This document shows positions 1-13,927 of a DNA stretch of 64,000 nucleotides, one piece after another. This DNA is from Erythrobacter sp. SD-21 (lineage in GTDB: Bacteria > Pseudomonadota > Alphaproteobacteria > Sphingomonadales > Sphingomonadaceae), in assembly GCF_000181515.1 (NCBI RefSeq), contig NZ_ABCG01000002.1:248001-312000 (forward strand), read 5' to 3'. The position numbers were made by a program, and so were the translations under genes. The notes beneath the pieces were generated by a model that saw only the letters and a list, made by a program, of their open reading frames with translations, ran no database searches and was not told where the DNA came from. Each line of letters opens with the position of its first letter. Position 1 is the stretch's first letter.

Positions 1-4771
<4,771 letters not shown>

Positions 4772-4775
<4 letters not shown>

Positions 4776-5743
4776 ACCCGTTGTTTCGCACAAAGGTCAG
4801 CCCGCATAGCTCGATGGTCGGATCCATTGTCAGGCATGATCTCAAAGCCGCGCAGGCCCATGTTTCCCTTCAACATGATCTGATCCAGCGGCCAGCCGAG
4901 TAGCAGCAGGTTCGAGGGAAAGGTGGGATAGGTCCCCCGTCCGATACGCGGGTCCATCCAGTTGCCACCCTCGCGAAACTTCGTGGTCGTGCGTGACCAA
5001 GGCACATCGTTGAAATCGCCCATCGTTACCGCATTGGGTAGATTGTCGGGTGTTTTCGCACCGGCATCGACGATGTTCCGGTCACGCTCCCCGGTATCCC
5101 AGCCTGGCAGGGGTGGTTTGGGGTGAAGGCCGATGAATTCGAAAGCCGAACTACCGGGGATCTCGATTGTGGCGTAAAGCGTGGGCGTGTCGCGATGCGT
5201 ATTTTCGAGCATTTGCGAACTGCGCACCGGCAAGCGCGAGGCGAAGATCATGCCAAACGCCTTTGGCTGGATTTCCGAGAGGGTTTGCCGATATCGGCCC
5301 ACGACAGGGGCAAGCGCATCGGCCCATTTCTGATCGGTCTCCATCAGGAGCAAGACATCGGGATCGACCGCGTCGATCTGGTCGATCACGCTCTGGAAAT
5401 CGGTATTCTTGACCTTCACGTTCACCGCCAGCGCGGTGAAGCACCGGTCATTACCTTTGGGCTCGTAGAAGGCGATTTCGTTTCCGGCGAGAGGATTATA
5501 AGGCCAGATGCGCCATGCGTGGATCAGCGCCACGACCAAGAAGGTGCCCGCAATCAGCCAGCGCAGCTGCCGCACGAAGAGCGCGGCTAACACGGCAAGC
5601 AGAATACCGACATAAGCGAAGGGTTCGCGCACCAGATCGACTGCACGAATGAACCATTGATCGCTAGGTATGAGCGAAATCAGCGTTGTGATAAGTGCCG
5701 TCGCCGCAACCGCGGCGAAGATGATGCGGACTGCCTTGTCCAT
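4772..5743 (-). CDS. Membrane-anchored endonuclease/exonuclease/phosphatase family protein
   Basis: A 323-residue protein with three predicted N-terminal membrane segments (about residues 5-25, 38-58 and 62-80) and a C-terminal endonuclease/exonuclease/phosphatase fold. Signature pieces of that fold are [20 protein letters not shown], the GDFNDVPWS motif and a final [11 protein letters not shown] with the catalytic Asp-His pair. Related proteins include metal-dependent phosphodiesterases and YafD-like proteins; the actual substrate cannot be told. The start is supported by an AGGGG five bases upstream. A GGAAC-N17-CGCT sequence lies 28 bases before the start, which may be a stress-sigma promoter. 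The gene converges on gltD with a four-base overlap of stops. Confidence 0.85.
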
Positions 5744-5771
5744 GAATTCCCCTTTTATTTCTCGACAAGTG

Positions 5772-5797
5772 AGCGCTTGGAGACCCGTGAAAGTTCC
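5772..5797 (-). promoter_or_regulatory. Possible EcfG-type stress promoter
   Basis: On the minus strand the sequence reads GGAAC, 17 bases, CGCT, ending 28 bases before the start of the phosphatase-fold gene. Alphaproteobacterial general-stress sigma factors (EcfG) recognise GGAAC-N16/17-CGTT, so this is one base off. The match is short and could be chance. Confidence 0.35.
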
Positions 5798-5839
5798 GAT
5801 TGTTTGCCATAGGATTAGCGGGCGGTGCCCGAGCGCCGA

Positions 5840-6166
5840 CTACCCCGCGCAGTCGACGCATCGGGCGACGCTGGGATCGTGCGCCAACCGTTTCCCGGCA
5901 ATCTCATTCCCGCAAGCGCTGCACCAGCCCCATTCCCCCTCGTCGAGCCGCGCAAGCGCCGCTACGATGCGCGCGCGTTCGGCGACGCGGCGGCGCGCGG
6001 TGGCCTGAGCCATGGCCTGCTGCTGAATCGCGTCCATCCGACTGAGGCGGCCGACACTGTCCTGTTGCAGCTCGACCGTGTCGCGTGAATCCGCATTGGC
6101 CGCGTCCTCGGCATCGAGTGCCTCGCGGCGGGCGATCAGTCGGATACGAGCTTCTTCCTCGGTCAT
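5840..6166 (-). CDS. TraR/DksA family C4 zinc-finger protein
   Basis: A 108-residue protein with a long, charged, probably helical N-terminal two thirds and a C-terminal four-cysteine zinc finger (C82, C85, C103, C106, in CSACGNEI and ARCVDC). This is the fold of DksA/TraR proteins, which reach into the secondary channel of RNA polymerase. True DksA is about 150 residues and carries a DxxDxA coiled-coil tip; this shorter protein with SRMDAIQQQAMAQ at that position is closer to the YbiI/TraR-like small members. Regulation of transcription is therefore family inference. The finger is complete and no residue is missing. Confidence 0.85.
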   Translation of the reverse strand: MTEEEARIRLIARREALDAEDAANADSRDTVELQQDSVGRLSRMDAIQQQAMAQATARRRVAERARIVAALARLDEGEWGWCSACGNEIAGKRLAHDPSVARCVDCAG

Positions 6167-6280
6167 GAAAGCGTTTTCCTACAGAGCCTTGGCAATGGCA
6201 AGTTCGCGCCATGCAGCCATTCGGGAATCCTACAAATGCGCGTATTTCAGGGAGCGCACGCACAGGCCGCGGATTTTCCG

Positions 6281-6296
6281 CCAAGACCGTGTTCCA
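6281..6296 (-). repeat. Short dispersed intergenic sequence, copy 1
   Basis: The minus strand reads TGGAACACGGTCTTGG. It matches 15 of 16 bases of a sequence in another intergenic gap at 63007-63022. It sits in the 167-bp gap between the DksA-like gene and ung, where I see nothing else convincing. It may be a fragment of an interspersed repeat or chance similarity. Confidence 0.3.
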
Positions 6297-6333
6297 GCCT
6301 GTAGCGTTGCGCCCGGCCAGTCCAACATCCGTC

Positions 6334-7014
6334 CTACACGCGCCAGTCCACCGCCCCGCGCCCATGCTCGACAAGGAAGCTGTTGGACCGGCTGAACGGC
6401 TTCGAGCCGAAGAAGCCGCGGTGCGCCGAAAGCGGGCTGGGGTGCGGGCTCTCGATGACTAGGTGGCGCCCGTCGCGCAGCCCGTCGATCCGTTTCGCCT
6501 GGGCCTGCGCGTGGCTGCCCCAGAGGATGAAGACGCTGGGCGCGTCGCGCGCCGCCACCGCCGCAACGCAGGCATCGGTCACCGCGTCCCAGCCGCGTCC
6601 GGCATGACTGCCCGCCTTGCCGTCCTCCACGGTTAGCGTGTTGTTGAGCAGCAGCACGCCCTGCCGCGACCAGTGCGAGAGGTCGCCGCTAATCGGAGTC
6701 TCCCCGCCCAGATCGCTCGCCAGCTCCTTGTAGATGTTGCGCAGGGACGGAGGCAGCTTCACACCCTCTGGCACGGAGAATGCAAGGCCCATCGCCTGGC
6801 CCGGCCCATGATAGGGATCCTGCCCGAGGATCACGACCTTCACCGCGTCGAGCGGGGTCAGTTCGAGCGCCTTCAACCGCTGTCCGCGCGGCGGATAGAC
6901 GGTCTTGCCTGCCGCCTCCTCCGCCCGCAGCCAAGCGCCCAGCGCACGTGCCTCGTCGCGGGCAAGGACCGGTTCCAGCACGGGACGCCAGCTTTCGGGG
7001 ATGCTCTCCTTCAT
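6334..7014 (-). CDS. ung: Uracil-DNA glycosylase, family 1
   Basis: This 226-residue enzyme removes uracil from DNA as the first step of base excision repair. The catalytic water-activating loop GQDPYHG is at residues 64-70 (Asp66), followed by the pyrimidine-binding region LLLNNTLTVE and the DNA-intercalating loop HPSPLSAHRGFFG near residue 195. Length and motif order are exactly those of family 1 enzymes. The start ATG at 7014 gives the standard N-terminus. It is transcribed away from the RNase D gene. Confidence 0.97.
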   Translation of the reverse strand: MKESIPESWRPVLEPVLARDEARALGAWLRAEEAAGKTVYPPRGQRLKALELTPLDAVKVVILGQDPYHGPGQAMGLAFSVPEGVKLPPSLRNIYKELASDLGGETPISGDLSHWSRQGVLLLNNTLTVEDGKAGSHAGRGWDAVTDACVAAVAARDAPSVFILWGSHAQAQAKRIDGLRDGRHLVIESPHPSPLSAHRGFFGSKPFSRSNSFLVEHGRGAVDWRV

Positions 7015-7095
7015 GACCGTCTTTCTGGACCCGGAGCGAGCGTCGGACCAGTGGCCCCTTCCCTCCTATCCCCGATGCGCCTAAGGCCCTTGGCC

Positions 7096-7719
7096 ATGGC
7101 AGTGCATTTCCACGAAGAAGACCTTCCCGAAGACGTCCTCGCCGATGGCCCCGTGGCCGTCGATACCGAAACCATGGGCCTCGTCACGATCCGCGACCGG
7201 CTGTGCGTCGTCCAGATCAGCGACGGGAACGGCGACGAGCACCTCGTGCGCTTCGGGCCCGACAGCGATTACGACGCGCCGAATCTGAAGGCGGTGCTGG
7301 GCGATCCGGAAAGGCTGAAGCTCTTCCACTTCGCGCGCTTCGACCTGGCCGCCATCGAGTACTACCTCGGTGTCACGGCCGCGCCGTGCTATTGCACCAA
7401 GATTGCCAGCAAGATGGTGCGCACCTTCACCGATCGCCACGGCCTCAAGAATCTGGTCGAAGAACTGCTCGGCGAAAGCATGAGCAAGGCGCAGCAGAGC
7501 AGCGACTGGGGCGGCCCGGTCCTGAACGACGCGCAGCGCGACTACGCGGCGAGCGATGTGCGCTTCCTCCACCGGATGAAGGAAGAGCTCGACCGCAGGC
7601 TCGAACGTGAAGGCCGGACGGAACTTGCACAGGCCTGTTTCGATTTCCTTCCTGCACGCGCGCATCTCGATATTCTCGGCTGGGACGATCACGACATCTT
7701 CAGCCACGCTTCAGCCTAG
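7096..7719 (+). CDS. Short ribonuclease D-type 3'-5' exonuclease
   Basis: A 207-residue DEDDy exonuclease consisting only of the nuclease domain. Exo I is DTETMGL at residues 23-29, Exo II is the HFARFDLAAIEYYL stretch, and Exo III is YAASDVRFLHRM with the catalytic tyrosine. E. coli RNase D is about 375 residues because it adds HRDC domains; these are absent here, as is common in alphaproteobacteria. The likely role is 3' trimming of tRNA or other structured RNA. I chose the ATG at 7096; an in-frame ATG at 7075 would add seven residues. lptC follows after 18 bases, so the genes may be co-transcribed. Confidence 0.88.
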   Translation: MAVHFHEEDLPEDVLADGPVAVDTETMGLVTIRDRLCVVQISDGNGDEHLVRFGPDSDYDAPNLKAVLGDPERLKLFHFARFDLAAIEYYLGVTAAPCYCTKIASKMVRTFTDRHGLKNLVEELLGESMSKAQQSSDWGGPVLNDAQRDYAASDVRFLHRMKEELDRRLEREGRTELAQACFDFLPARAHLDILGWDDHDIFSHASA

Positions 7720-7737
7720 GAAGGATAGAACCAGCCC

Positions 7738-8406
7738 ATGGTGCTCCGCAAGCGCAGGATGGAAACGCAGGAGGCGAAGCAATTGCGCTCGCGCCGCCAG
7801 CATTTCGCCGCGCCCGGCGGCAGCCATGACCGGCTGGTCCGCTTCCTCTCCCGAGCGCTGCCGATGGGCGTTGGCGCGCTGGCGGCGATGATGATCATCA
7901 CCCCGCTGTCCCCGCGCGGGGAAATCAGCTTCCTCCTCGATCGCAACGAGGTGGCGGTGATCACCGAACGCCTGCGGGTCGACAACGCGCTTTACCGCGG
8001 ACAGGACGATGAGGGACGCCCGTTCTCGCTCACGGCTGGCGAAGCGGTCCAGAAATCAAGCGCGGAAGGCATTGTCCGGATGGACGATCTCGTCGCCCGC
8101 ATGCTGATGGCCGACGGCCCGGCACGCGTCGAAGCGCAAGGCGGGCAATACGATATCGATGAAGAGATCGTCGCCGTGAACGGCACCATGCGCATGGAAG
8201 CGGCGGATGGCTACTCGATGCGCGCGAGCGGCGTGGTGCTGGATCTCGAAGACAAGACACTGGTCGGTGCCGGCGGGGTCGAGGGCGCAATTCCCGCCGG
8301 GACCTTCCGCGCCAACCGGCTCGACGCCGATCTCAACCAACGCCGGATCACCCTGTCGGGCAACGCGCGGCTGCGCATGGTACCCGGAAAGCTGAGGATG
8401 CCGTGA
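7738..8406 (+). CDS. lptC: LPS export system protein LptC
   Basis: A 222-residue bitopic inner-membrane protein. One membrane segment lies at about residues 40-58 (LPMGVGALAAMMIITPL) and the periplasmic beta-jellyroll domain follows. In the Lpt pathway LptC passes lipopolysaccharide from the LptB2FG transporter to LptA. Sequence conservation in this family is low; the assignment rests on topology, the periplasmic repeats of short beta strands and the partner lptA immediately downstream. Its stop shares one base with the lptA ATG (TGATG), so the pair is translationally coupled. Confidence 0.88.
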   Translation: MVLRKRRMETQEAKQLRSRRQHFAAPGGSHDRLVRFLSRALPMGVGALAAMMIITPLSPRGEISFLLDRNEVAVITERLRVDNALYRGQDDEGRPFSLTAGEAVQKSSAEGIVRMDDLVARMLMADGPARVEAQGGQYDIDEEIVAVNGTMRMEAADGYSMRASGVVLDLEDKTLVGAGGVEGAIPAGTFRANRLDADLNQRRITLSGNARLRMVPGKLRMP

Positions 8407-8957
8407 TGAAAAAGCACCTGCCCGCCATGGCAAAAAGCGCCCTTTTCGGTTTCGCGCTCACTGCCGCCGCGCTCGGCGGCATCCAGTTGAGCGCGCAGGC
8501 GATCGCCGCGCACAATTCCAACGCGCCCGTTTCCTATGCGGCGGACCGGATCGAGCTGCAGGACCGCCAAAATCGCGTCGTGCTCTCGGGCAACGTCCAG
8601 ATCACGCAGGCCGAGCTCAATCTCAACGCGGCGCGCACCATCGTGAACTATTCCGACGCGGGCAGCCTCAGGATACAGCGGATCATAGCGACCGGCGGGG
8701 TCGACGTCTCGCGCGGCAACGAGCGCGCACGCGGCGATACGGCGGTCTATGACTTCAACCGCCGCGTCATCACCATGGCCGGCAATGTCCGCCTCAACCG
8801 CGGCGGCGACACGCTGAACGGGGGCCGATTGGTGATCGATCTAGCGAGCGGCGTGTCCAGCATCGACGGGCAGGCGAGCGGGTCCTCGGGCGTGACCGGC
8901 AACAGCACCAATTCGGGCGGCCGCGTGACCGGCACTTTCTCCGTTCCGGAGGACTGA
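8406..8957 (+). CDS. lptA: LPS transport periplasmic protein LptA
   Basis: A 183-residue protein with a signal peptide (about residues 1-30, ending in SAQAIA) and an OstA-like domain of repeated short beta strands, for example PVSYAADRIELQDRQNRVVL and GDTAVYDFNRRVITMAGNV. LptA forms the periplasmic bridge for lipopolysaccharide between LptC and LptD/LptE. A GTG at 8403 is in frame directly before the ATG at 8406; the ATG is preferred. The low-complexity C-terminus (GSSGVTGNSTNSGGRVTG) is usual for this lineage. lptB, which follows lptA in most proteobacteria, is not downstream. Confidence 0.92.
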   Translation: MKKHLPAMAKSALFGFALTAAALGGIQLSAQAIAAHNSNAPVSYAADRIELQDRQNRVVLSGNVQITQAELNLNAARTIVNYSDAGSLRIQRIIATGGVDVSRGNERARGDTAVYDFNRRVITMAGNVRLNRGGDTLNGGRLVIDLASGVSSIDGQASGSSGVTGNSTNSGGRVTGTFSVPED

Positions 8958-9025
8958 TGCGAAAACCGCGGGATCACTTCTTGCGCCTCGTTGCCGCGCG
9001 GCTGCAGAAATGGATGGAAGGCTAG
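8957..9025 (+). CDS. Possible 22-residue peptide coupled to lptA
   Basis: The ATG at 8957 overlaps the lptA stop (TGATG) and opens a 22-codon frame ending in TAG at 9023-9025. The peptide is strongly basic and amphipathic (begins MRKPRDHFLRLVAA, ends QKWMEG). Its stop overlaps that of convergent holA. It occupies the place where lptB usually starts. No homology can be claimed; it may be noise. Confidence 0.3.
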   Translation: MRKPRDHFLRLVAARLQKWMEG

Positions 9026-10065
9026 CGGCGACCCGCGCCCGCGACTCGCGCAATTCCGGTCAGGCCTTGGGCCAGCAGCAATTCCGAAGACTGGCTGTTG
9101 GTCAGCAATTCGCGATGCAGTTCGGTCAGGCGCAGTGTGAGGCGATCAAGCTTGGGGCCGCGCCAGCGCTGAACCTGTTCGGCGATGTCGCGCTCTTCCT
9201 TCCAGAAAATGCCGAGCCGCGCCTTCTCGCCCTTGTCGAGATCCTGATAGCGGCGATTGCCCAGCGCCGCCGAAATCCGCGCCAGCTGCGCCGCACGCCG
9301 TTCGATGGCCAGCAGCGTGCCGACCGGGTTTAGCCCGATCTGCTTCATCCGCGCGATCTCGGTGGCGACCTTCGGCCCCTGCCCCGCCAAAACGGCGTTG
9401 ACGAGGCTGGCGAAACCGTCTTCCTCGCTGGCCGCACCGATGGCATCCAAATGCTCCATCGCCGCCGGTCGCGGTGATTGCGGGGTTGCGTCGAGATAGG
9501 TGGCGAGCTTGGTCACCTCGCTCTGCGCCAGCCGCACGTCGAGATTGGCAGCGCGCGCGATCCGCTCGGCCACTGCGCTGTCCAGCTTCAGCCCCGCCGC
9601 ATCGCCCATGCCGCGCACGCTTTGTGTCACCGAACGCAAGTCGGGCGGATAGAACATCGCCACCACCGCATCCTTGCGCTTTTCGAGTAGCTTGGCGGTG
9701 CGCGACTTGTCGGTGGCCGAGGTGGCGACGACGATCACCGGCCAGGCCTCGCCCGCGCCCATGTCGCCCGTTTCGAGCAGCGTCTTGAGCGCCTCATGCG
9801 CTTCATCCCCTGCCACGCGCGACCAAATGTGGCGCTTGTCGCCGAAGAGCGATGTGGAACGCGCCTCGTCGCCCAGCTTTGCCGGATCGGCGCGCAATTC
9901 GGCGCCCGGTATCTCGACCCGTTCGCCGGGTTCGGGGAGCATCGCGGCAATGTCGTTGGCCGCCGCGCTCGCACCCGCTTCGTCCTGGCCGCAGAAAAAG
10001 AAAACCAAGCAGTTAGCCGCGACATCGCGCGACTTGGCGGCAAAATCGCGGCTGGTGAGCTTCAC
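9022..10065 (-). CDS. holA: DNA polymerase III delta subunit
   Basis: A 347-residue subunit of the clamp loader that opens the beta sliding clamp. It has the N-terminal degenerate AAA+ domain (FFCGQDEAGASAAAN in place of an active P-loop, as in all HolA proteins), the middle lid and the C-terminal collar domain (PVGTLLAIERRAAQLARI, EERDIAEQVQRW). It is the last gene of the reverse block DUF3576-leuS-lptE-holA; its start overlaps the lptE stop by four bases. Coupling of lptE and holA to leuS is a common proteobacterial arrangement. Confidence 0.93.
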   Translation of the reverse strand: MKLTSRDFAAKSRDVAANCLVFFFCGQDEAGASAAANDIAAMLPEPGERVEIPGAELRADPAKLGDEARSTSLFGDKRHIWSRVAGDEAHEALKTLLETGDMGAGEAWPVIVVATSATDKSRTAKLLEKRKDAVVAMFYPPDLRSVTQSVRGMGDAAGLKLDSAVAERIARAANLDVRLAQSEVTKLATYLDATPQSPRPAAMEHLDAIGAASEEDGFASLVNAVLAGQGPKVATEIARMKQIGLNPVGTLLAIERRAAQLARISAALGNRRYQDLDKGEKARLGIFWKEERDIAEQVQRWRGPKLDRLTLRLTELHRELLTNSQSSELLLAQGLTGIARVAGAGRR

Positions 10066-10562
10066 TGGTCGCCCGAATTCCGATCGCGCAGCGTCAGTGC
10101 GACGCGCGTCACGATCCGGTCCGCGATCTCGCGGCTGAGGTTTTCGAGCGCGGTGTTTTCGGCTGCGATGGTGGCGTATTCGCTCGACACAACATCGATC
10201 CCGGCGTCGGTTCCCTCGGTCGCGTCAAGCAGGATTTCGCCCGTGCCCGCATCGACCAGCTGGTAGCGCGCGCGAAGCGTACGCCGCTCGCGGCTTACCG
10301 TATCGTCGGCCAGCACGGCGAGGCCTTCGAGGCTGTCGTCCAGGCGCACGTCGAGCCGGTAGCGAAAGCTGGTCACGCCGGCCGCGCCCAGCTTGTCGTT
10401 CAGCGCGTTGCGCACCAGCCAACCGGCCTTGCCCGGGATCGGCGGCACGTCGACCGCCGCCAGCCCCTGCGCCACCGCCCCGCTGCCGCCGCCCGCATAC
10501 ATGGGGCGGAGCGAACAGCCGGTCAGCGCCAGCGCGGCAAGCAGGAGGACGAGAATGCGCAT
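10062..10562 (-). CDS. lptE: LPS-assembly lipoprotein LptE
   Basis: A 166-residue lipoprotein. The signal peptide ends in the lipobox LTGC (Cys16), followed by SLRPMYAGG, the typical LptE start after the cysteine. LptE plugs the LptD barrel in the outer membrane and helps insert lipopolysaccharide. Mature features match the family: short alpha/beta fold with RYRLDVRLDD, YQLVDAGTGEILLDATEGT and a helical end with IADRIVTRVALTL. Its ATG overlaps the leuS stop by one base and its stop overlaps the holA start, so the three genes are one translational unit. Confidence 0.92.
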   Translation of the reverse strand: MRILVLLLAALALTGCSLRPMYAGGGSGAVAQGLAAVDVPPIPGKAGWLVRNALNDKLGAAGVTSFRYRLDVRLDDSLEGLAVLADDTVSRERRTLRARYQLVDAGTGEILLDATEGTDAGIDVVSSEYATIAAENTALENLSREIADRIVTRVALTLRDRNSGDQ

Positions 10563-13075
10563 CAGGTGACGATATTCACCAATCTATCGGGCACCACAAT
10601 GACCTTGCGCACTTCTGCACCATCGAGTGACCGCTGGACCTTCTCCGATGCCAGCGCCATCGCCTCGAGATCTTCCTTCGAAGCGCCCTTGGGTGCGGTC
10701 AGCGTGTCGCGCAGTTTGCCCTTGTGCTGGACGGCAATCGTCACCTCGTCCTCGACCAGCAGGGCCGGATCGGCTTCAGGCCATGCCGCGTCGGCGACCA
10801 TCCCGGTTTCGCCAAGGCCGGCCCATGCCTCTTCGGCAAGGTGCGGCATCATCGGCGCGACGAGCTGGACCAGCGTGCGAATTGCCTGACTGCGGCTTGC
10901 CGAGGGTGCGGCCTTCTCGACCGCGCCGGTGAGTTCGTAAATGCGCGCGACGGCCTTGTTGAAGCCCAGCGCCTCGATATCCTCGGCCACCGCGGCCACG
11001 GTCTGGTGGGTCTTGCGCAGCAGGGCCTTGTCCTCGCCCGACGCGCCTGCGTCATAGGCCGCGAAGAGGCGCCAAAGGCGATGGACGAAACGCGAGCAAC
11101 CCTCGATCCCGGCTTCCGACCAGGGAAGGTCGCGCTCGGGCGGGCTGTCGGAGAGCATGAACCAGCGCACCGCGTCGGCGCCGTAAGTGTCGATGATTGT
11201 ATCGGGGTCGACGACGTTTTTCTTCGACTTCGACATCTTGATGACGCGGCCGATTTCGACCTCGCCGCCATCGTCCTTGAGCACCGCCCGCTCGGCTTCG
11301 CGGCTGATTTCGTCGGGCGCGTAATAGACGGTCTTGCCGCCGGTCTTTCGGCTGTAGGTCTCATGCGTGACCATGCCTTGCGTGAACAGCGAAGCGAAGG
11401 GTTCCTTCACCTCGATCTGGCCCATGTGGGCGAGTGCCCGGGTCCAGAAGCGCGCGTAAAGCAAATGCAGGATCGCGTGCTCGATGCCGCCGATATACTG
11501 TTCGACCGGGAGCCACCTGGCCACTTCTTCCGCATCGAAGGCCTTGTCGGCAGGCTGGCTCGCAAAGCGCAGGAAATACCAGCTCGAATCGACGAAGGTG
11601 TCGAGCGTATCGGTCTCGCGTTCCGCCTTGCCGCCGCACTTGGGGCAATCGAGATGTTTCCATGCTTCGTGGCGAAGGAGCGGGTTGCCGGGTGTCTGGA
11701 AGTCGACATCCTCGGGCAGCGTGATCGGCAGGCTGTCCTTGGGCGCGGGCACAACGCCGCAGCTATCGCAATGGATGAAGGGAATCGGTGTCCCCCAATA
11801 GCGCTGGCGCGAAACGCCCCAATCGCGCAGGCGCCAGACGGTCTTGCCCTCGCCCCGGCCCTGTTGCTCGATGCGGCGGATGATTTCGCGCTTGGCGTCT
11901 TCGACTTCCATTCCGTCGAGGAAGGCCGAATTGACGATCACGCCGTCGCCCGCCTCGGCCTCGCCATCGAAGCCCTTGCCCGCCTCTTCCACGCTCGGCG
12001 CAACGACGCGCGGTATGGGGAGGCCGTATTTGGTGGCGAATTCGAAGTCGCGCTGGTCGTGGCCGGGCACCGCCATGATCGCACCGGTGCCGTAATCCAT
12101 CAGCACGAAGTTCGCGATGTAGACGGGCAGGTCCGCGCCGGTGAACGGATGCTTCGCGGTAACGTCGGTGTCGAAGCCAAGCTTCTCGGCGGTTTCGAGT
12201 TCGGCAGCGGTGGTTCCGCCCTTCTTGCACTCGGCGATGAAAGTGCGTGCCTCGTCGCTGTCGAGCGCTTGCGCGACCGGATGGTCAGCGGCGACCGCAA
12301 CGAAGCTCGCCCCAAAGATCGTATCGGGGCGCGTGGTGTAGACCGGCAGTTTTTCGCCGTTGGAAAGATCGAAGGTGAACTCGAGACCCTTCGACTTGCC
12401 GATCCAGTTTTCCTGCATCAGCCGGACCTTGTCGGGCCAGTTCTCGAGGCTTCCCAGCCCTTCGAGCAGTTCCTCGGCGAAGGCGGTGATCTTGAGGAAC
12501 CACTGGTTGAGCTTGCGCTTCTCGACTTCCGCGCCCGATCGCCAGCCCTTGCCGTCGATGACCTGCTCGTTGGCGAGCACGGTCATGTCGACCGGGTCCC
12601 AGTTGACCTCGCTTTCCTTGCGATAGACCAGACCCGCTTCGTAGAGATCGATGAAGAGCGCCTGCTCGTGGCCGTAATAATCGGGCTCGCAGGTCGCCAG
12701 CTCACGTGACCAGTCGAGCGCGAAGCCGAGGCGCTTCAATTGCGCCTTCATGTGTTCGATATTGTCGCGGGTCCAGGCGCCCGGATGCACGCCCTTTTCC
12801 ATCGCGGCGTTTTCCGCCGGCATGCCGAAAGCGTCCCAGCCCATCGGGTGCAACACCTCATGTCCGGTCGCCTTCTTGTAGCGCGCAAGGACGTCGCCCA
12901 TCGTATAGTTGCGCACGTGGCCGATATGGATGCGCCCCGAAGGATAGGGGAACATCTCGAGCACGTAGCTCTTGGGCTTGTCGGAATTGCTGTCGGCGCG
13001 GAAAGTCTGCGCCTCGTCCCACGCGGACTGCCAGCGAGCATCGGCCGAAGCCGGATCGAAACGGGTATCACTCAT
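10562..13075 (-). CDS. leuS: Leucyl-tRNA synthetase
   Basis: An 837-residue class I synthetase charging tRNA-Leu. The HIGH motif is at residues 50-53 ([19 protein letters not shown]), the editing CP1 domain with [20 protein letters not shown] lies mid-protein, a zinc-type module ([16 protein letters not shown]) is present, and the KMSKS loop is near residue 617 ([13 protein letters not shown]). Length is normal for bacteria, and nothing is missing. There is no leucine-rich leader peptide in the 66 bases upstream. The DUF3576 lipoprotein gene precedes it. Confidence 0.98.
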   Translation of the reverse strand: MSDTRFDPASADARWQSAWDEAQTFRADSNSDKPKSYVLEMFPYPSGRIHIGHVRNYTMGDVLARYKKATGHEVLHPMGWDAFGMPAENAAMEKGVHPGAWTRDNIEHMKAQLKRLGFALDWSRELATCEPDYYGHEQALFIDLYEAGLVYRKESEVNWDPVDMTVLANEQVIDGKGWRSGAEVEKRKLNQWFLKITAFAEELLEGLGSLENWPDKVRLMQENWIGKSKGLEFTFDLSNGEKLPVYTTRPDTIFGASFVAVAADHPVAQALDSDEARTFIAECKKGGTTAAELETAEKLGFDTDVTAKHPFTGADLPVYIANFVLMDYGTGAIMAVPGHDQRDFEFATKYGLPIPRVVAPSVEEAGKGFDGEAEAGDGVIVNSAFLDGMEVEDAKREIIRRIEQQGRGEGKTVWRLRDWGVSRQRYWGTPIPFIHCDSCGVVPAPKDSLPITLPEDVDFQTPGNPLLRHEAWKHLDCPKCGGKAERETDTLDTFVDSSWYFLRFASQPADKAFDAEEVARWLPVEQYIGGIEHAILHLLYARFWTRALAHMGQIEVKEPFASLFTQGMVTHETYSRKTGGKTVYYAPDEISREAERAVLKDDGGEVEIGRVIKMSKSKKNVVDPDTIIDTYGADAVRWFMLSDSPPERDLPWSEAGIEGCSRFVHRLWRLFAAYDAGASGEDKALLRKTHQTVAAVAEDIEALGFNKAVARIYELTGAVEKAAPSASRSQAIRTLVQLVAPMMPHLAEEAWAGLGETGMVADAAWPEADPALLVEDEVTIAVQHKGKLRDTLTAPKGASKEDLEAMALASEKVQRSLDGAEVRKVIVVPDRLVNIVT

Positions 13076-13141
13076 GTGGTTGCCTGTAAGGATTTCAGGC
13101 GCGAATGGAACCCGCTTTGCTCAGTCCGAAATGACCCGGGC

Positions 13142-13591
13142 TCAGTTCGAAATGGCCTGGCGGCGCAGTTCGCGGGCCTTGGTAAGAATGATGTCTTCGA
13201 GCTTCTGGACCGTGACGGCCTGCACCGGGGCATCGACCCAGCTGCCGCCCTGGTCGACCTGGCGGCTGGCAGACACGCGCAGAGCATCGGCGCGCAGGTC
13301 CGTGTCGAGGATCGAAACGGTCATCTTGACGCGTTCGGCCGGATTGCTCGGGTTGGCATACCAGTCGGTCACGATCACGCCGCCATTGCTGTCGGCCTGC
13401 AGGAGCGGTGCGAAGCTGACGGCTTCGAGCGCGGCGCGCCAGAGGTAGGAATTGACGCCGATGGTCGAAACCTGGGCCGCGGCGAGATCGGCCTTCGGGC
13501 GTTCGCTGCTGCTGCAAGCCGCAAGGCCGATGCTGGCCACGCCCAGCAGGGCGATGGCGGCGGGACGGCGGAAAGTGCGGAATGCGGTCAT
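13142..13591 (-). CDS. DUF3576 family lipoprotein
   Basis: A 149-residue predicted lipoprotein: basic start, hydrophobic segment and lipobox LAAC with Cys26. The remainder (GVNSYLWRAALEAVSFAPLL, VIVTDWYANPSNPAERVKM, RADALRVSASRQ) matches the alphaproteobacterial DUF3576 family, whose members are regularly found beside leuS and lptE. Function is unknown; the neighbours suggest an envelope role. I start at the ATG at 13591 because it places the signal peptide at the N-terminus; an ATG 36 codons earlier adds an unlikely leader. leuS begins 66 bases downstream. Confidence 0.85.
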   Translation of the reverse strand: MTAFRTFRRPAAIALLGVASIGLAACSSSERPKADLAAAQVSTIGVNSYLWRAALEAVSFAPLLQADSNGGVIVTDWYANPSNPAERVKMTVSILDTDLRADALRVSASRQVDQGGSWVDAPVQAVTVQKLEDIILTKARELRRQAISN

Positions 13592-13927
13592 GAACGGTCC
13601 TTGGCAAACTGGGCGTATCGAAAGAATGTCTTGCGGCTCTATAATGGCTGCGCAGACGGGGGCAAGCGCTGCCTTCTCGCCGTCACCGGCCGGGCGCATA
13701 GACGCTCTTGCCCGGTGAATGCGCGCTTAATGCCTCCCGCGCTGTGGACGCAGGGCAACACCTGATCCCGTATTGGTACGGGCCCCTGTGGAAAAGCTGG
13801 CCAAGCCGCCGAGGGAGGCCTAGGTTGGCTTTCGTTTCGGAGTCGGACTGCGAGTCCATTCGGGAACGGTTAAGCGGACGGCCCCATTATCGGGGTGATA
13901 GTTTCGCGGCACTTGAGAGGCGTTGGA
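13592..13927. other. Gene-free 336-bp gap between divergent genes
   Basis: This gap should hold the promoters of the DUF3576 gene (minus) and of the secreted protein at 13928 (plus). I see three small inverted repeats: cccgta-ttgg-tacggg (13767-13782), ggact-gcg-agtcc (13845-13857) and cccc-attatc-gggg near 13883-13896. There are also two degenerate DnaA-box-like sequences (tgtggacgc, tgtggaaaa) near 13743 and 13787. None is enough to call an origin or a specific operator. I see no open frame worth calling. Confidence 0.5.

Noticed and set aside
6179-6220. A 13-codon frame on the minus strand just before the DksA-like gene
   Set aside because: No ribosome binding site, no run of one amino acid and no hairpins downstream that would suggest a leader peptide.
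10724-12709. A 661-codon frame antisense to leuS
   Set aside because: Same artefact: high GC third positions keep the opposite strand open. The sequence is rich in His, Arg and Ala with no family features.
13076-13141. Search for a leucine leader peptide before leuS
   Set aside because: The 66-base gap has no frame with clustered Leu codons and no alternative hairpins, so the thrS arrangement is not repeated here.
13740-13800. Two DnaA-box-like sequences
   Set aside because: Each differs from TTATCCACA by one to three bases, there are only two, and no origin-linked genes (dnaA, dnaN, hemE) are near.
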